A stretch of 21,452 nt of DNA from JAMXLO01 sp041487355 (GTDB taxonomy: Bacteria > Pseudomonadota > Alphaproteobacteria > Acetobacterales > Acetobacteraceae), in contig JBGPND010000078.1 of the NCBI GenBank assembly GCA_041487355.1, positions 1 to 21,452 on the forward strand. The letters are read 5' to 3'. Below, piece by piece: positions 13,601-21,452 of this stretch. Every line of letters starts with the position of its first letter. Position 1 is the stretch's first letter. A program made the translations under genes and the position numbers. The notes under the pieces are model-generated. The model worked only from the letters and a program-made list of their open reading frames with translations. It had not been told where the DNA came from and did not search any database.

Positions 13601-15157
13601 TCATGCCCACTCCGGCTCCTGCCATTGAGCCTCCGCATCCAGCGGGAATACCGGCCGGGGCAGGCGCTTCCAGGTGAAGTTCGCCAGGATCGGGCTGGTC
13701 AGGCCCGGCGTGTCCACCTCGAACACCTGCCCGGGCGGGAAGAATTCGTCGAAGCCGGCGCGGAAATGGCCGCGGCTCTTCACCACCACGCAGGTCGCCG
13801 CACCGATGTCGATGCCGTGCATCTCCAGCATGACAGGCTCGGCCAGTTGCCGACGCAGGCTACCAACCACGACACGCATGCCCGAGCCATCCAGACGCAG
13901 CAGCGCCGACGGCCCGAGATTGAACCGCCTGCCCGCCGATACGCCGCGCCGGCCGACCGCGGAGCCGTCCGTCAGCGTCTCGACCGTTGCACCCACCTCC
14001 AACCGCTTGGAGAATTCGCTTTCCACCCGATTGAACACGGCATGGATATGCGCCCCCTCCCCGGCCGCATGCGCCTCGGCCGCGACATCGGGATCGACGA
14101 ACACGCCGAGCACGACGCCGGGCACTTGTGCCGCATGCAACGCGGCCAGCAGCCAAGCCGTGTTGCCGCGCCCACCGCCGCCCGGATTGTCGGCGGAATC
14201 GCTCAGGATCACCGGCTTCGTTGCGCCATCCGCCGCTCGCCGCGCCAGCGCCACCGCCTCCTCCACCGACAGCAGGCGCCGCGTGTGGCGGCCCCGCTCC
14301 GCCCAGCCGCGCCGCGCGATCGCCAGCGCGACACGCCGTGCCGCCGCGAGCCTGCCCCCGGGCGCTTGACCCGGGGGATCACCGCGCGCCGTCACGGTGA
14401 CGGTGACGCCGCATTTCGGCAGATCGCTGAAGACGAACCCTCCGGCCACCGAAACATTCGCCACGGTCCCGCCGATCAGCTCCTGACCCATGCGGATCAG
14501 GTCAGCGTAGGGCCCTTCCGCGGTCAGCAACGTCACCGTGGGCGGCGTCAACGGCAGGCGGATGAACGCCTTCGCCGTGCGCATGCCGCCCAGCATCTCG
14601 CGCAACAGATCGGCCGATTCCGCCGCCCTTTCGCGCTGATCGACATGGGGATTCGTGCGATACACCACCAACGCGTCGCACGCATCGACCAGCCGCTCGG
14701 AAACGTTGCAATGCAGATCGTGTGACACAACGATCGGCACCGCCGGCCCGACGATCTGGCGCACCATGGCGACCAGCGTGCCGTCGCTGTCCTCGTCCCC
14801 GGTGGCCGAGGACGCCCCGTGGCTCGGCACATACACCGCATCCACCGGCAGCGCCGCCGCCAGACCGTTGCGTATCCGGTCGCAGATTTCCAGGAACAGG
14901 TCCTGCACGATCGGCCCGCCAGGCGGTGCGCTCACCACCAGGATCGGCACGGGAGTCCACGCGCCCGTCGCGTCCATGCGCGCGTAGAAACCCGGCAGTT
15001 CCGACGGCAGGTGGCTCACCTGACGCGCGAGCCGCGAGATCGCCTCGCCTTCCTCCCAGCACTGGCGCAGAAAATCCTCGCGCACCGTCGGCGGGGCGAA
15101 GGCGTTCGCCTCCAGGTGCAGACCCAGGATCGCCACGCGTGGATTCGTTGCGTTCAT
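13601..15157 (-). CDS. M81 family metallopeptidase (MlrC/microcystinase C-like)
   Basis: 518 residues from ATG 15157, which has GGAG about eight bases upstream; a 21-codon upstream extension is not family sequence. The N-terminal M81 domain includes LGLHLEANAFAP at 11-22, VPSHGASSATGDEDSDG at 110-126, VSHDLHCNVSERL at 144-156 and VYRTNPHVDQRERA at 165-178. The C-terminal MlrC domain includes ILSDSADNPGGGGRGNT and KSRGHFRAGFDEFF. Characterised MlrC is a zinc peptidase that hydrolyses linearised microcystin; most relatives have unknown peptide or amide substrates and often sit with peptide ABC importers, as here. No signal peptide is seen, so it is likely cytosolic, acting on imported substrate. 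Residues 258-268 (RGDPPGQAPGG) are encoded by a small palindrome and look like an insertion. Confidence 0.92.
   Translation of the reverse strand: MNATNPRVAILGLHLEANAFAPPTVREDFLRQCWEEGEAISRLARQVSHLPSELPGFYARMDATGAWTPVPILVVSAPPGGPIVQDLFLEICDRIRNGLAAALPVDAVYVPSHGASSATGDEDSDGTLVAMVRQIVGPAVPIVVSHDLHCNVSERLVDACDALVVYRTNPHVDQRERAAESADLLREMLGGMRTAKAFIRLPLTPPTVTLLTAEGPYADLIRMGQELIGGTVANVSVAGGFVFSDLPKCGVTVTVTARGDPPGQAPGGRLAAARRVALAIARRGWAERGRHTRRLLSVEEAVALARRAADGATKPVILSDSADNPGGGGRGNTAWLLAALHAAQVPGVVLGVFVDPDVAAEAHAAGEGAHIHAVFNRVESEFSKRLEVGATVETLTDGSAVGRRGVSAGRRFNLGPSALLRLDGSGMRVVVGSLRRQLAEPVMLEMHGIDIGAATCVVVKSRGHFRAGFDEFFPPGQVFEVDTPGLTSPILANFTWKRLPRPVFPLDAEAQWQEPEWA
14355..14377. repeat. Palindromic insertion inside the M81 coding region
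   Basis: CCCCCGGG (14355-14362), CGCTTGA, CCCGGGGG (14370-14377): a perfect 8-bp stem with a 7-nt loop. On the coding strand it contains CCCGGGTCAAGCGCCCGGG, close to a dispersed CCCGGGTCAAGCCCGGG-type repeat common in alphaproteobacteria. It encodes a Pro/Gly-rich loop and keeps the reading frame. Confidence 0.6.
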
Positions 15158-15171
15158 GCGATATGCTCCGG

Positions 15172-15198
15172 TTGGCCGCTTGCGCCGACCCGTATAAA
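15172..15198 (+). promoter_or_regulatory. Possible promoter of the M20 gene
   Basis: TTGGCC at 15172-15177 and TATAAA at 15193-15198, spacer 15 nt. The start codon at 15208 lies only ten bases beyond the -10 element and has no Shine-Dalgarno sequence, so a leaderless or nearly leaderless transcript is plausible. This is within the 50-bp gap between divergent M81 and M20 genes. Confidence 0.3.
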
Positions 15199-15207
15199 CT
15201 CCCCCGC

Positions 15208-16386
15208 ATGGATGCACCAAATACCGGCGCGCCGCGCCTCAGCACCGCGGAATTGCTGTCCCGGCTCGTGTCGTACGACACGACCAGCCGCAATTCCAAC
15301 CTGACGCTGATCGGCTTCGTGCGCGAATACCTGGACGCGCATGGCATCCCGTACCGGGTCACTACCGACGCGACCGGTGAGAAGGCCAACATCCACGCCA
15401 TCATCGGGCCGCAGCAACCAGGCGGCGTCGCTCTGTCCGGCCATGTCGATACCGTGCCGGTGGACGGGCAGGCCTGGAGCGCCGATCCGTTCACGCTGCG
15501 CCGCGCCGATGGCCGGCTCTATGCGCGTGGTGCCGCCGACATGAAGGGCTTCGTCTCCGCCTGCCTCGCCGCGGTTCCGGATTTCAAGGCAAAAAACCTC
15601 GCGCGTCCGCTGCATCTGTTCATCAGCTATGACGAGGAAGTCGGCTGCCAGGGCGCGCAGCGGTTCATCGAGGACCTGGACGCATCCGGCCTGAAGCCGG
15701 CGCTTTGTGTCGTTGGCGAGCCATCGGGGATGCAGCCGATCCTGGCGCACAAGGGGAAGCTGAACCTCCGCGTGCGCGTGCGTGGCCTTCCCGGCCACTC
15801 GAGTGAACCGGCCAAGGGTGTGAATGCCATCCACGCCGCCGGCGAGACGATCGCCTATGTCGCGGCCGAAGCACGAAGGCTGGCCGAGGAAGGTCCGTTC
15901 GAGGATGGCTTCGACGCGCCGCATACCACGATCCATATCGGCACCATCCAGGGCGGCACGATTCTCAACATCATCCCGGAACGCTGCGAGTTCCTCTTGG
16001 AGTGGCGCACGATTCCCGGAGACGATGCGGTGCGCCACGTCGAACGCATGCAGGCATTCGTCGCCGCAGCGATCGAGCCGGCGATGCACGCGGTGCACCG
16101 CAACACCGGCTTCGACTTCGAGGTGATCACCACCATGCCGGGCCTGTCGCTCGATCCCGACCATCCGTTGACCGCACTCGTCAAGCAGCTCACCGGCTCC
16201 AACCGCACCGGCAAGGTGAGCTACGGGACGGAAGGCGGCTACTATCAGAACGTCGGCATCCCGACGATCATTTGCGGTCCCGGCCATATCGCCCAGGCGC
16301 ACCAGCCTGACGAGTGGATCGCGCAGGACCAGCTCGACACGTGCGACGTGTTCATCCGCCGTCTGGCGGACCGTTTGCTGACCTGA
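15208..16386 (+). CDS. argE: M20 family deacetylase, acetylornithine deacetylase-like
   Basis: Di-zinc M20 amidohydrolase of 392 residues; the nearest family is ArgE, which removes acetate from N2-acetylornithine. Motifs: SRLVSYDTTSRNSN at 18-31, SGHVDTVPVDG at 77-87 (zinc ligand His79 with Asp81), GAADMKG at 108-114 (bridging Asp111), YDEEVGCQG at 141-149 (general base Glu143, ligand Glu144), VVGEPSGM at 168-175, and the C-terminal ligand His in CGPGHIAQAHQPDEW. The dimerisation domain lies between (about 185-295). The start is fixed by the usual short N-terminus; the frame extends far upstream, but only antisense to M81. It is divergent from the M81/importer operon and followed after 18 nt by an AstE-like gene. 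Given this setting it may hydrolyse other N-acyl amino acids rather than serve arginine synthesis. Confidence 0.88.
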   Translation: MDAPNTGAPRLSTAELLSRLVSYDTTSRNSNLTLIGFVREYLDAHGIPYRVTTDATGEKANIHAIIGPQQPGGVALSGHVDTVPVDGQAWSADPFTLRRADGRLYARGAADMKGFVSACLAAVPDFKAKNLARPLHLFISYDEEVGCQGAQRFIEDLDASGLKPALCVVGEPSGMQPILAHKGKLNLRVRVRGLPGHSSEPAKGVNAIHAAGETIAYVAAEARRLAEEGPFEDGFDAPHTTIHIGTIQGGTILNIIPERCEFLLEWRTIPGDDAVRHVERMQAFVAAAIEPAMHAVHRNTGFDFEVITTMPGLSLDPDHPLTALVKQLTGSNRTGKVSYGTEGGYYQNVGIPTIICGPGHIAQAHQPDEWIAQDQLDTCDVFIRRLADRLLT

Positions 16387-16404
16387 GCCGGGCGGGCGCG
16401 GCGC

Positions 16405-17373
16405 ATGTCCCCGATCGCCCAGCCGCCACTGCCGTCATTCGAGGTGCGTCTGGTCGCGCCCGACATCAGCCGCTGGGTGCAGGGCAACACTGGCGTCGCC
16501 GGCTTCACCACGCGCGCGTCGGGCAAGCCTGGTCCGCACGTCGCACTGCTCGCGATCGCGCATGGCAATGAAATCGCCGGCGCCATCGTGCTCGACCGGT
16601 TGCTGCAGGCAGGGCTTGCGCCCACCCGAGGCAAGCTGACCTTCGGCTTCATCAATCTCGCTGCCTATGAGCGCTTCGATCCGCGGCAGCCGACCGCCTC
16701 GCGTTTCGTCGACGAGGACATCAACCGCGTTTGGGATACGGCCGTGCTGGAGGGTCAGCAACGTTCGATCGAACTCGACCGCGCGCGCGAAATCCGACCG
16801 CTGATCGACACGGTCGATGTGCTGTTCGATCTGCATTCGATGCTCTGGCCGTCGGACCCGCTGATCCTCTGCGGCACGTCACCGAAGGGACGGCGCCTCG
16901 CGTTCGGCGCCGGCGTGCCTGAGCTCGTCGTTGCGGATCACGGCCATACCAGCGGCCGGCGCCTGATCGATTATTCCCGATTTGCCGATCCCGCCACACC
17001 GTTTGCCGCCAGCCTGGTGGAAGCCGGGCAGCACTGGGATGACGTGACGGTCGACACCATGCTCGCCAGCGTTGCCGGCCTGTTGCGCCATCTGGACACG
17101 GTGGCGCAACATCCGGCGCTGCCGCCACCGCCCGCATGCCCCACGCAGCGCTTCGCCGAGGTCACCATGGCCGTGACGGCCGCCACCACCAACTTCGCCT
17201 TCGTGCAACCGTATCGCGGCGGCGACATCATCCCACGGCGCAACACGCTGATCGCGCTGGACGGTGAGACGGAGATCCGCACACCGCACGACGACTGCCT
17301 GCTCATCATGCCGAGCCTGCGGCCCAGCCGCGGCCATACGGCGGTGCGACTGGCGCGGTTCGTTTCGGCATGA
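16405..17373 (+). CDS. Succinylglutamate desuccinylase/aspartoacylase family zinc hydrolase
   Basis: 322-residue M14-like zinc deacylase of the AstE/AspA family. Zinc site: His53 and Glu56 in AIAHGNE (50-56), then His144 in FDLHS (141-145). Substrate-side residues include VDEDINRVW at 102-110 (Asn107-Arg108), typical of the family. A C-terminal beta domain follows from about 250. Family members cleave N-succinyl- or N-acetyl-amino acids. The length, and the lack of an astABCD neighbourhood, argue against a dedicated arginine-succinyltransferase role. With the M20 enzyme 18 nt upstream it probably forms a deacylase pair. The stop overlaps the next start by 4 nt (ATGA). Confidence 0.87.
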   Translation: MSPIAQPPLPSFEVRLVAPDISRWVQGNTGVAGFTTRASGKPGPHVALLAIAHGNEIAGAIVLDRLLQAGLAPTRGKLTFGFINLAAYERFDPRQPTASRFVDEDINRVWDTAVLEGQQRSIELDRAREIRPLIDTVDVLFDLHSMLWPSDPLILCGTSPKGRRLAFGAGVPELVVADHGHTSGRRLIDYSRFADPATPFAASLVEAGQHWDDVTVDTMLASVAGLLRHLDTVAQHPALPPPPACPTQRFAEVTMAVTAATTNFAFVQPYRGGDIIPRRNTLIALDGETEIRTPHDDCLLIMPSLRPSRGHTAVRLARFVSA

Positions 17374-18164
17374 ACCAGACGATCATCAGCGCCTGGCTCG
17401 GGCTGTCGGGCTGGAAAATCTTCCTGACGCTCATCGTCTGCTATCTGGCGACGGCTGCCATGATCGTCTGGGTCTGCTTCAGGCCGAAATGGCGCGATCG
17501 CGTGCTGAGCTTCGGCGGCATCGTGCCGCCGTTCTTCGTGGCCCCTGCCATCGTGTTTTCCCTGATGATGGCCTTTCTGGCGAGCGACGTGTGGGAGCGC
17601 GACCGGCTGGCATCGCATGTCGTGCTCGATGAACGGGATGCCGTGAAGGCCGTGTATGAGGTCAGCGCGATGACAGGGCCGACGATGCCGAAGCTGCGGA
17701 CGGCGGCGCGCGACTATGTCGCGTCCGTGCTGCACGACGAATGGCCGAACATGCGGCACCAGCGCGAGGCACCCGAGACAGGGGCCGCACTCGACGTGCT
17801 GCTGCGGCTGGCGGCGGATCCGGCCATTGCCCAGCAGACGGGCCAGACGGTGCACGGTGCGCTGCTCGGCGCGGCGCTGCGCCTTGTCGCCGCCCGATCG
17901 AGCAGGCTGGCGCTGAGCACCGATCAGGCGGACCAGTACAAATGGTCGGTTGTGCTGATGCTGGCGGTTTTTGCGCAGATCGGGGTCGCGATGGTGCATC
18001 TCGACCGCGCACGGCCGCAGATCATGGCATTGCTGGTGTTCACCGCCAGCGCCGTCACCGCACTCGGCCTGATCGCCATCTGCGAGGAGCCATTCCACGG
18101 CGCGCACCAGGTCTCCCCGGCACCGCTGCAGGACTTATTGACCGGGGAGCATCGCCTGAGCTGA
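17370..18164 (+). CDS. DUF4239 (bestrophin-like domain) membrane protein
   Basis: 264-residue integral membrane protein that I assign to the DUF4239/bestrophin-like family. Two N-terminal helices (about 15-37 and 47-72) are followed by FLASDVWERDRLASHVVLDE (69-88), a soluble helical middle part (about 85-190), and two C-terminal helices (about 192-212 and 218-240). The pattern of helices at both ends round a helical bundle fits the family; no function is established for it, and channel activity is only suggested by the name. Translationally coupled to the AstE-like gene, so it may help move substrate or product, but this is inference. Confidence 0.7.
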   Translation: MNQTIISAWLGLSGWKIFLTLIVCYLATAAMIVWVCFRPKWRDRVLSFGGIVPPFFVAPAIVFSLMMAFLASDVWERDRLASHVVLDERDAVKAVYEVSAMTGPTMPKLRTAARDYVASVLHDEWPNMRHQREAPETGAALDVLLRLAADPAIAQQTGQTVHGALLGAALRLVAARSSRLALSTDQADQYKWSVVLMLAVFAQIGVAMVHLDRARPQIMALLVFTASAVTALGLIAICEEPFHGAHQVSPAPLQDLLTGEHRLS

Positions 18165-18397
18165 TCGGACGGTCAGCCGTCGGCATCACAGCACGGGTTG
18201 CATATCTCAAACCCAGCCAGAACGTTGCGAAAACTCAAGGAATGGCCAAGCTACCCGGCAAGAAGCCGATCAATGAGGAAATATCGATTGAACCATTTGG
18301 GTGGCATGCTATGGGAACCATGTCAGCCCCGGCCGTGATTTTACGGTCCGTGCCCATGTGAGATCGGGGCACGAACGAAGCAGCATAGGACTAACAA
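18165..18397. other. AT-richer intergenic region before the histidine kinase
   Basis: About 230 nt with visibly lower GC than the genes to the left. It could encode a 39-residue peptide (18242-18361, ATG to TGA, beginning MAKLPGKKPINEE). AAGGA immediately abuts its ATG, which is too close for normal initiation, and the peptide resembles nothing I know. It probably holds the promoter of the kinase gene, but no convincing -35/-10 pair could be fixed. Confidence 0.4.
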
Positions 18398-20266
18398 GTG
18401 ACGGTAGAACCGCAACTCGATGGCGCCGAGAGCGGTGCCTGGCACAAGAGATCGCGCTCATCGCCTGGCATGAGTTGGCTAACCTGGGCGCGCCACGTGA
18501 ACCTTTGCCGCCACATGCGGCTCGGTGGTCCGACGAAACACCGGACAACCCGTCCATTGTTCAGTGGCCTCGTTCTGGGTGCCGCGCTGCTTCCGGCCAT
18601 GTTGTATGCCGTCGTGGCATGGCAGGACCGCATCTCCGTGCTGAACCAGGCCGGACAAAATGTTCGGAGCACTGTGAGGACATTTGAGGAGCATGCCCGC
18701 AACGTCTTCGAGACCCACAAGCTTGTTGCCAGCCTGATAAATGATCATATTCGTGGAATGAGTTGGCGGGAGATTGCCGACTCTGACGCCCTGCACGCAT
18801 ACCTCGCTGACGTGGTGCGCGACTATCCACAAATTAAATCGTTGTGGCTGATCGATCCCGCCGGGCTCATCCGCAATTCCAGCGCTGTCTTCCCGGCTCC
18901 CTCGGTCAGTGTCACCGATCGCGACTACTTCACGGCTCTGCGTGAGCACGATACCGGGTTGTTCATTGGACAGCTCGTCCATGGCCGCGTTTTCACGGAG
19001 GATATATTCAACGTTGCGCAACGGCGATCAAGCGCCTCAGGGAGTTTCGACGGTGTCGTCGTCGTGTCAGCATTGCCGTCATACTTCACGAACTTCTGGA
19101 ATGCCGCCACCCGCCAACCCGGCGTTGCAGCTGCCCTGGTTCGCCGCGAAGGAGCTATTCTCGCACGCGCGCCTCCCGCTGATGCGGACACGCCACCGCT
19201 TGCTGCGACCAGCCCACTCATGCGAGCGATCGATACGAACGACTCTGGCTTCTATCGCGGCGTTTCAACTATTGACGGCCGCGATCGTATCTACGCCTTT
19301 CAAAAAATCTCTGGCTTCCCGGTTTATGTAGGCCACGGCATCAGCGAAAGCGGCGCCCTTCGAACTTGGCATGACCACCTGCTCGTCTACGGTGGGTTCT
19401 TCGCGATGGGCACACTCGGACTGGTGTTGCTGGCACTTGTCGCCGCGTTGCGGGCTGGGCGTGAGGCAGTCGCGCTCCATCACTGGCGCGAGACCGCCCA
19501 GCAATTGAATGAAGAGGCTGAACGCCGTGCGGTCGTCGAAGGACAACTACGGCAGGCGCAGAAGATGGAGGCACTCGGGCAGATCGCCAGTGGGATCGCG
19601 CATGACTTTGGCAACATTTTGTACGTCATCGCCGGTTACCTGGAACTGTTGCAGCGCCGCGCGGCTCCCGGTGACCTGGAGCTCGTGACGAAGGCCCTGG
19701 GGGCAGCGAGCCGCGGCAGGGGCGCGATCAGGTCGATACTCTCGTTTGCCAGGCGGCAGCCGCTAAGTCCCGAGGTGTTCGACCTGAATGCCGCCTTGAG
19801 TAGCATGGACAGCATGTTGCGCCAGGCCTTGGGATCAAGGGTCGGGTTGGAAATAGTGCCGACAGGCGCACCGTGTTGGATCACGGCTGATCGAAACCAG
19901 ACAGAACTGGCGATCCTCAATGTCGCCCTGAATGCGCGCGATGCGATGCCAAGCAGGGGCACGCTCACTGTGGCGACCAAAGCCATGCGCTTGGCGGGCG
20001 AGCCGGACGGTCTCGCAGGCGACTTTGCCGCCGTCACTGTCAAGGATACGGGGACGGGTATGCCTCCCGAGGTGCTGGCAAAAGTGTTCGATCCCTTCTT
20101 CACCACCAAAGTACCAGGCAAGGGCACCGGCCTCGGCCTGAGCATGGTCTACGGCTTCACCAAGCAATCACACGGCGCCGTCACCATTGAGAGCTCGGCC
20201 GGTCGAGGTACGACTGTGGTTCTCTATTTGCCTCTCAGCGCGTCAAGTGGCGCTATCGCACGATAG
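18398..20266 (+). CDS. Membrane sensor histidine kinase with periplasmic CACHE-type domain
   Basis: 622 residues. First membrane helix about 54-76; large periplasmic sensor about 80-325 with double-CACHE features (IKSLWLIDPAGLIRNSS at 146-162, VTDRDYFTALREHDTGLFIG at 172-191, then GVVVVSALPSYFTNFW). Second helix about 328-350. The cytoplasmic part has a coiled stretch with QLRQAQKMEALGQIASGIAHDFGNIL (H-box His402), the N-box LNVALNARDAMP (507-518), G1 DTGTGM (550-555), F-box DPFFTTK and G2 GKGTGLGLS (574-582). The usual HDFNN is HDFGN here. GTG 18398 has AGGA eight bases before it; the first ~45 residues may not all be translated, since later ATGs lack support. No response regulator or receiver domain adjoins it, so it is an orphan. 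Base composition is lower in GC than its neighbours, suggesting separate acquisition. The ligand is unknown; CACHE sensors usually bind small organic molecules. Confidence 0.92.
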   Translation: MTVEPQLDGAESGAWHKRSRSSPGMSWLTWARHVNLCRHMRLGGPTKHRTTRPLFSGLVLGAALLPAMLYAVVAWQDRISVLNQAGQNVRSTVRTFEEHARNVFETHKLVASLINDHIRGMSWREIADSDALHAYLADVVRDYPQIKSLWLIDPAGLIRNSSAVFPAPSVSVTDRDYFTALREHDTGLFIGQLVHGRVFTEDIFNVAQRRSSASGSFDGVVVVSALPSYFTNFWNAATRQPGVAAALVRREGAILARAPPADADTPPLAATSPLMRAIDTNDSGFYRGVSTIDGRDRIYAFQKISGFPVYVGHGISESGALRTWHDHLLVYGGFFAMGTLGLVLLALVAALRAGREAVALHHWRETAQQLNEEAERRAVVEGQLRQAQKMEALGQIASGIAHDFGNILYVIAGYLELLQRRAAPGDLELVTKALGAASRGRGAIRSILSFARRQPLSPEVFDLNAALSSMDSMLRQALGSRVGLEIVPTGAPCWITADRNQTELAILNVALNARDAMPSRGTLTVATKAMRLAGEPDGLAGDFAAVTVKDTGTGMPPEVLAKVFDPFFTTKVPGKGTGLGLSMVYGFTKQSHGAVTIESSAGRGTTVVLYLPLSASSGAIAR

Positions 20267-20279
20267 CGCGGGTATTTTT
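20250..20279 (+). terminator. Rho-independent terminator of the histidine kinase gene
   Basis: GCGCTATCG (20250-20258), CA, CGATAGCGC (20261-20269), then GGTATTTTT. The stop codon of the kinase is inside the stem. A perfect 9-bp arm followed by a T-run makes this the clearest terminator in the window; it points along the plus strand toward convergent cinA. Confidence 0.8.
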
Positions 20280-20284
20280 CCGCA

Positions 20285-21046
20285 TTACCCCGCCGGCTCG
20301 CCTGGTACCGGCACCTTGCCGAAGCCCGTGATGATCGCCGTCACCTCGTCGATCGCCGCCTGTGCGGCCGCCGCGTCGGTGCCTTTGGCAACGATCGCAA
20401 CGCCATTGCCGCTCGGCCGATAGAACGGGTAGCTGCCGATGTCGATATCAGGGAACTTCGCCTGCACCGCGCCTAGCGGCTCGGCGATGATACCTTCGGG
20501 TAATCCCACCACATGCACCGAGCGCGACAGCACCGGCGCCCCGCCCTTCAGTCGCGGCGCCAGCCATTCGAACATCGACTGCATGACACGTGGCACGCCC
20601 GCCATCACATAGACATTGCCGATCTGGAAACCGGGCGCCACCGACATCGCATTGTCGATCAGCGAGGCGCCGCGCGGCATCGTCGCCATGCGCTGGCGCG
20701 CCGCATTGAATTCGCCAGGCTTGTAGCTGCGCTCCATCCGCGCCCAGGCCACGGGATGCGGCTCCCACGGCACGCCGAACGCGGCGGCGATGCATTCGCT
20801 GGTGATGTCGTCATGCGTCGGCCCGATGCCGCCGGTGGTGAACACATAGTCGAATTTTGCCCGGACTTCGTTCACCGTGCCGATGATCGTCTCCGGCACG
20901 TCGGGGATCACCCGCACCTCGCGCAGCGGAATGCCGCGCTCACCCAGTTTGGTGGCGATGAACCGGATATTGGCGTCCTGGGTGCGGCCCGACAGCACTT
21001 CGTTGCCGATCACCAGCAGGCAGGCAGTGGGATTCTTTTCGGGCAT
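20285..21046 (-). CDS. CinA-like molybdopterin-binding domain protein
   Basis: 253 residues forming a MoaB/Mog-like (CinA N-terminal, COG1058) domain: LVIGNEVLSGRTQDANIRF at 11-29, FTTGGIGPTHDDITSE at 69-84, VAPGFQIGNVYVMAGVP in the second half. It lacks the C-terminal nicotinamide-nucleotide amidase domain of full-length CinA, so it matches the stand-alone competence/damage-inducible protein A group, whose reaction is not settled (the N-terminal domain of related proteins has ADP-ribose pyrophosphatase activity). GAGGG six bases before ATG 21046 supports the start. The gap of 11 nt to the mutT stop suggests cotranscription in a nucleotide-housekeeping pair. Confidence 0.9.
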   Translation of the reverse strand: MPEKNPTACLLVIGNEVLSGRTQDANIRFIATKLGERGIPLREVRVIPDVPETIIGTVNEVRAKFDYVFTTGGIGPTHDDITSECIAAAFGVPWEPHPVAWARMERSYKPGEFNAARQRMATMPRGASLIDNAMSVAPGFQIGNVYVMAGVPRVMQSMFEWLAPRLKGGAPVLSRSVHVVGLPEGIIAEPLGAVQAKFPDIDIGSYPFYRPSGNGVAIVAKGTDAAAAQAAIDEVTAIITGFGKVPVPGEPAG

Positions 21047-21057
21047 CGAAGCGTCCC

Positions 21058-21452
21058 TCAGAGGAAGTCGCGCAATAGCGGAATCAGCGGCTTGTCGGCC
21101 GGCGGCATCGGATAATCGGCGAGCTTCTGCGGCCGTACCCAGGCGAGCGCCTGGTTCTCGCGCGACGTCGGCAGGCCCTTCCAGCGGCGGCAGAGATACA
21201 GCGGCATCAGCAGGTGGAAGCGCTCGTATTCATGCGACGCGAAGGCGAATGGCGCGAGGCAGGCAGCGGAGACGTCGATGCCGAGCTCCTCTTTCAGCTC
21301 GCGGATCAGCCCGGCCTCCGGCGTTTCGCCTGCTTGCAGCTTGCCACCGGGGAACTCCCACAGCCCGGCCATCTTCTTGCCTTCCGGCCGGCGCGCCAGC
21401 AGTACGCGGCCATCGGCGTCGATCAGCGCGCAGGCGGCGACCAGCAGCAGCG
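21058..21452 (-). CDS. mutT: MutT-type Nudix hydrolase (8-oxo-dGTP diphosphatase), 5' end off the window
   Basis: Hydrolyses oxidised dGTP to sanitise the nucleotide pool. The visible part contains the complete Nudix box beginning GGKLQAGETPEAG and ending RELKEELGI, the preceding MAGLWEFPGGK typical of MutT, and C-terminal LAWVRPQKLADYPMPPADKP. In-frame sequence continues beyond the internal ATG at 21372 to the right edge (LLLVAACALIDADGRVLLARRPEGKK), which is the expected first strand and substrate loop, so the true start lies outside, probably only a few codons away. Confidence 0.93.
   Translation of the reverse strand, partial: LLLVAACALIDADGRVLLARRPEGKKMAGLWEFPGGKLQAGETPEAGLIRELKEELGIDVSAACLAPFAFASHEYERFHLLMPLYLCRRWKGLPTSRENQALAWVRPQKLADYPMPPADKPLIPLLRDFL

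Noticed and set aside
13487..14725. A 412-codon plus-strand open frame opposite the M81 gene
   Set aside because: Composition is His/Arg/Gln-rich shadow sequence; the minus strand has clear M81 motifs throughout.
18242..18361. Possible 39-residue small protein before the histidine kinase
   Set aside because: The AAGGA directly abuts the ATG, no similarity is recognised, and length is within chance expectation; mentioned only in the intergenic entry.

Overview
The window looks like chromosomal DNA from a high-GC alphaproteobacterium, most likely Rhodospirillales/Acetobacteraceae. This rests on very GC-rich codon use, protein flavour (lpxB, a TPR/glycosyltransferase next to a TIGR03032 protein, a Bradyrhizobium-type D-tartrate dehydratase) and several families of short palindromic intergenic repeats. 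Genus assignment is inference. No tRNA, rRNA, CRISPR array, integrase or classical insertion sequence was seen.

Layout. (1) 1-1662, minus: two decayed, overlapping genes, a TIGR03032-family protein (5'-truncated and frameshifted) and a TPR/glycosyltransferase-like protein (core missing, frameshifted, running off the left edge). (2) 1716-1798: a head-to-head pair of REP-like palindromes. (3) 1937-4171: lpxB (+) convergent with a Gfo/Idh/MocA oxidoreductase (-). (4) 4155-5416: a GT87/DUF2029-type membrane glycosyltransferase split by a frameshift. (5) 5386-6555, minus: an intact D(-)-tartrate dehydratase with every expected active-site residue. (6) 6642-6770: a ~130-bp nested palindrome that supplies the end of the next gene. 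(7) 6735-9082, minus: two overlapping GT4 glycosyltransferases. (8) 9108-15157, minus: an M81 metallopeptidase and a dipeptide-type ABC importer (dppB, dppC, dppD, dppF), with no substrate-binding protein visible. (9) 15208-18164, plus, divergent from (8): M20 deacetylase (ArgE-like), AstE/aspartoacylase-like zinc hydrolase and a DUF4239 membrane protein. (10) 18398-20279: an orphan, less GC-rich CACHE-type histidine kinase with its own terminator. (11) 20285-21452, minus: mutT (partial) and a CinA-like protein.

The most interesting object is at 12004-12572. The importer operon is interrupted between dppB and dppC by a compact cassette on the opposite strand: a 96-residue intact GIY-YIG nuclease gene bracketed by two inverted-repeat pairs. 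All four arms share one core (about 40 nt in the full copies), each full arm being itself a hairpin. The left pair is a perfect 40-bp inverted repeat; the right pair is the same design with one internal hairpin cleanly missing. The arrangement recalls REP/RAYT elements, but with a GIY-YIG nuclease in place of the Y1 transposase. Mobility is inference.

Working together: M81 peptidase, peptide importer, M20 deacylase and AstE-like deacylase make a plausible uptake-and-hydrolysis module for small peptides or N-acylated amino acids. lpxB serves lipid A synthesis, and the neighbouring oxidoreductase may belong to the same process. The glycosyltransferases, intact and broken, suggest surface-polysaccharide or glycolipid functions undergoing turnover.
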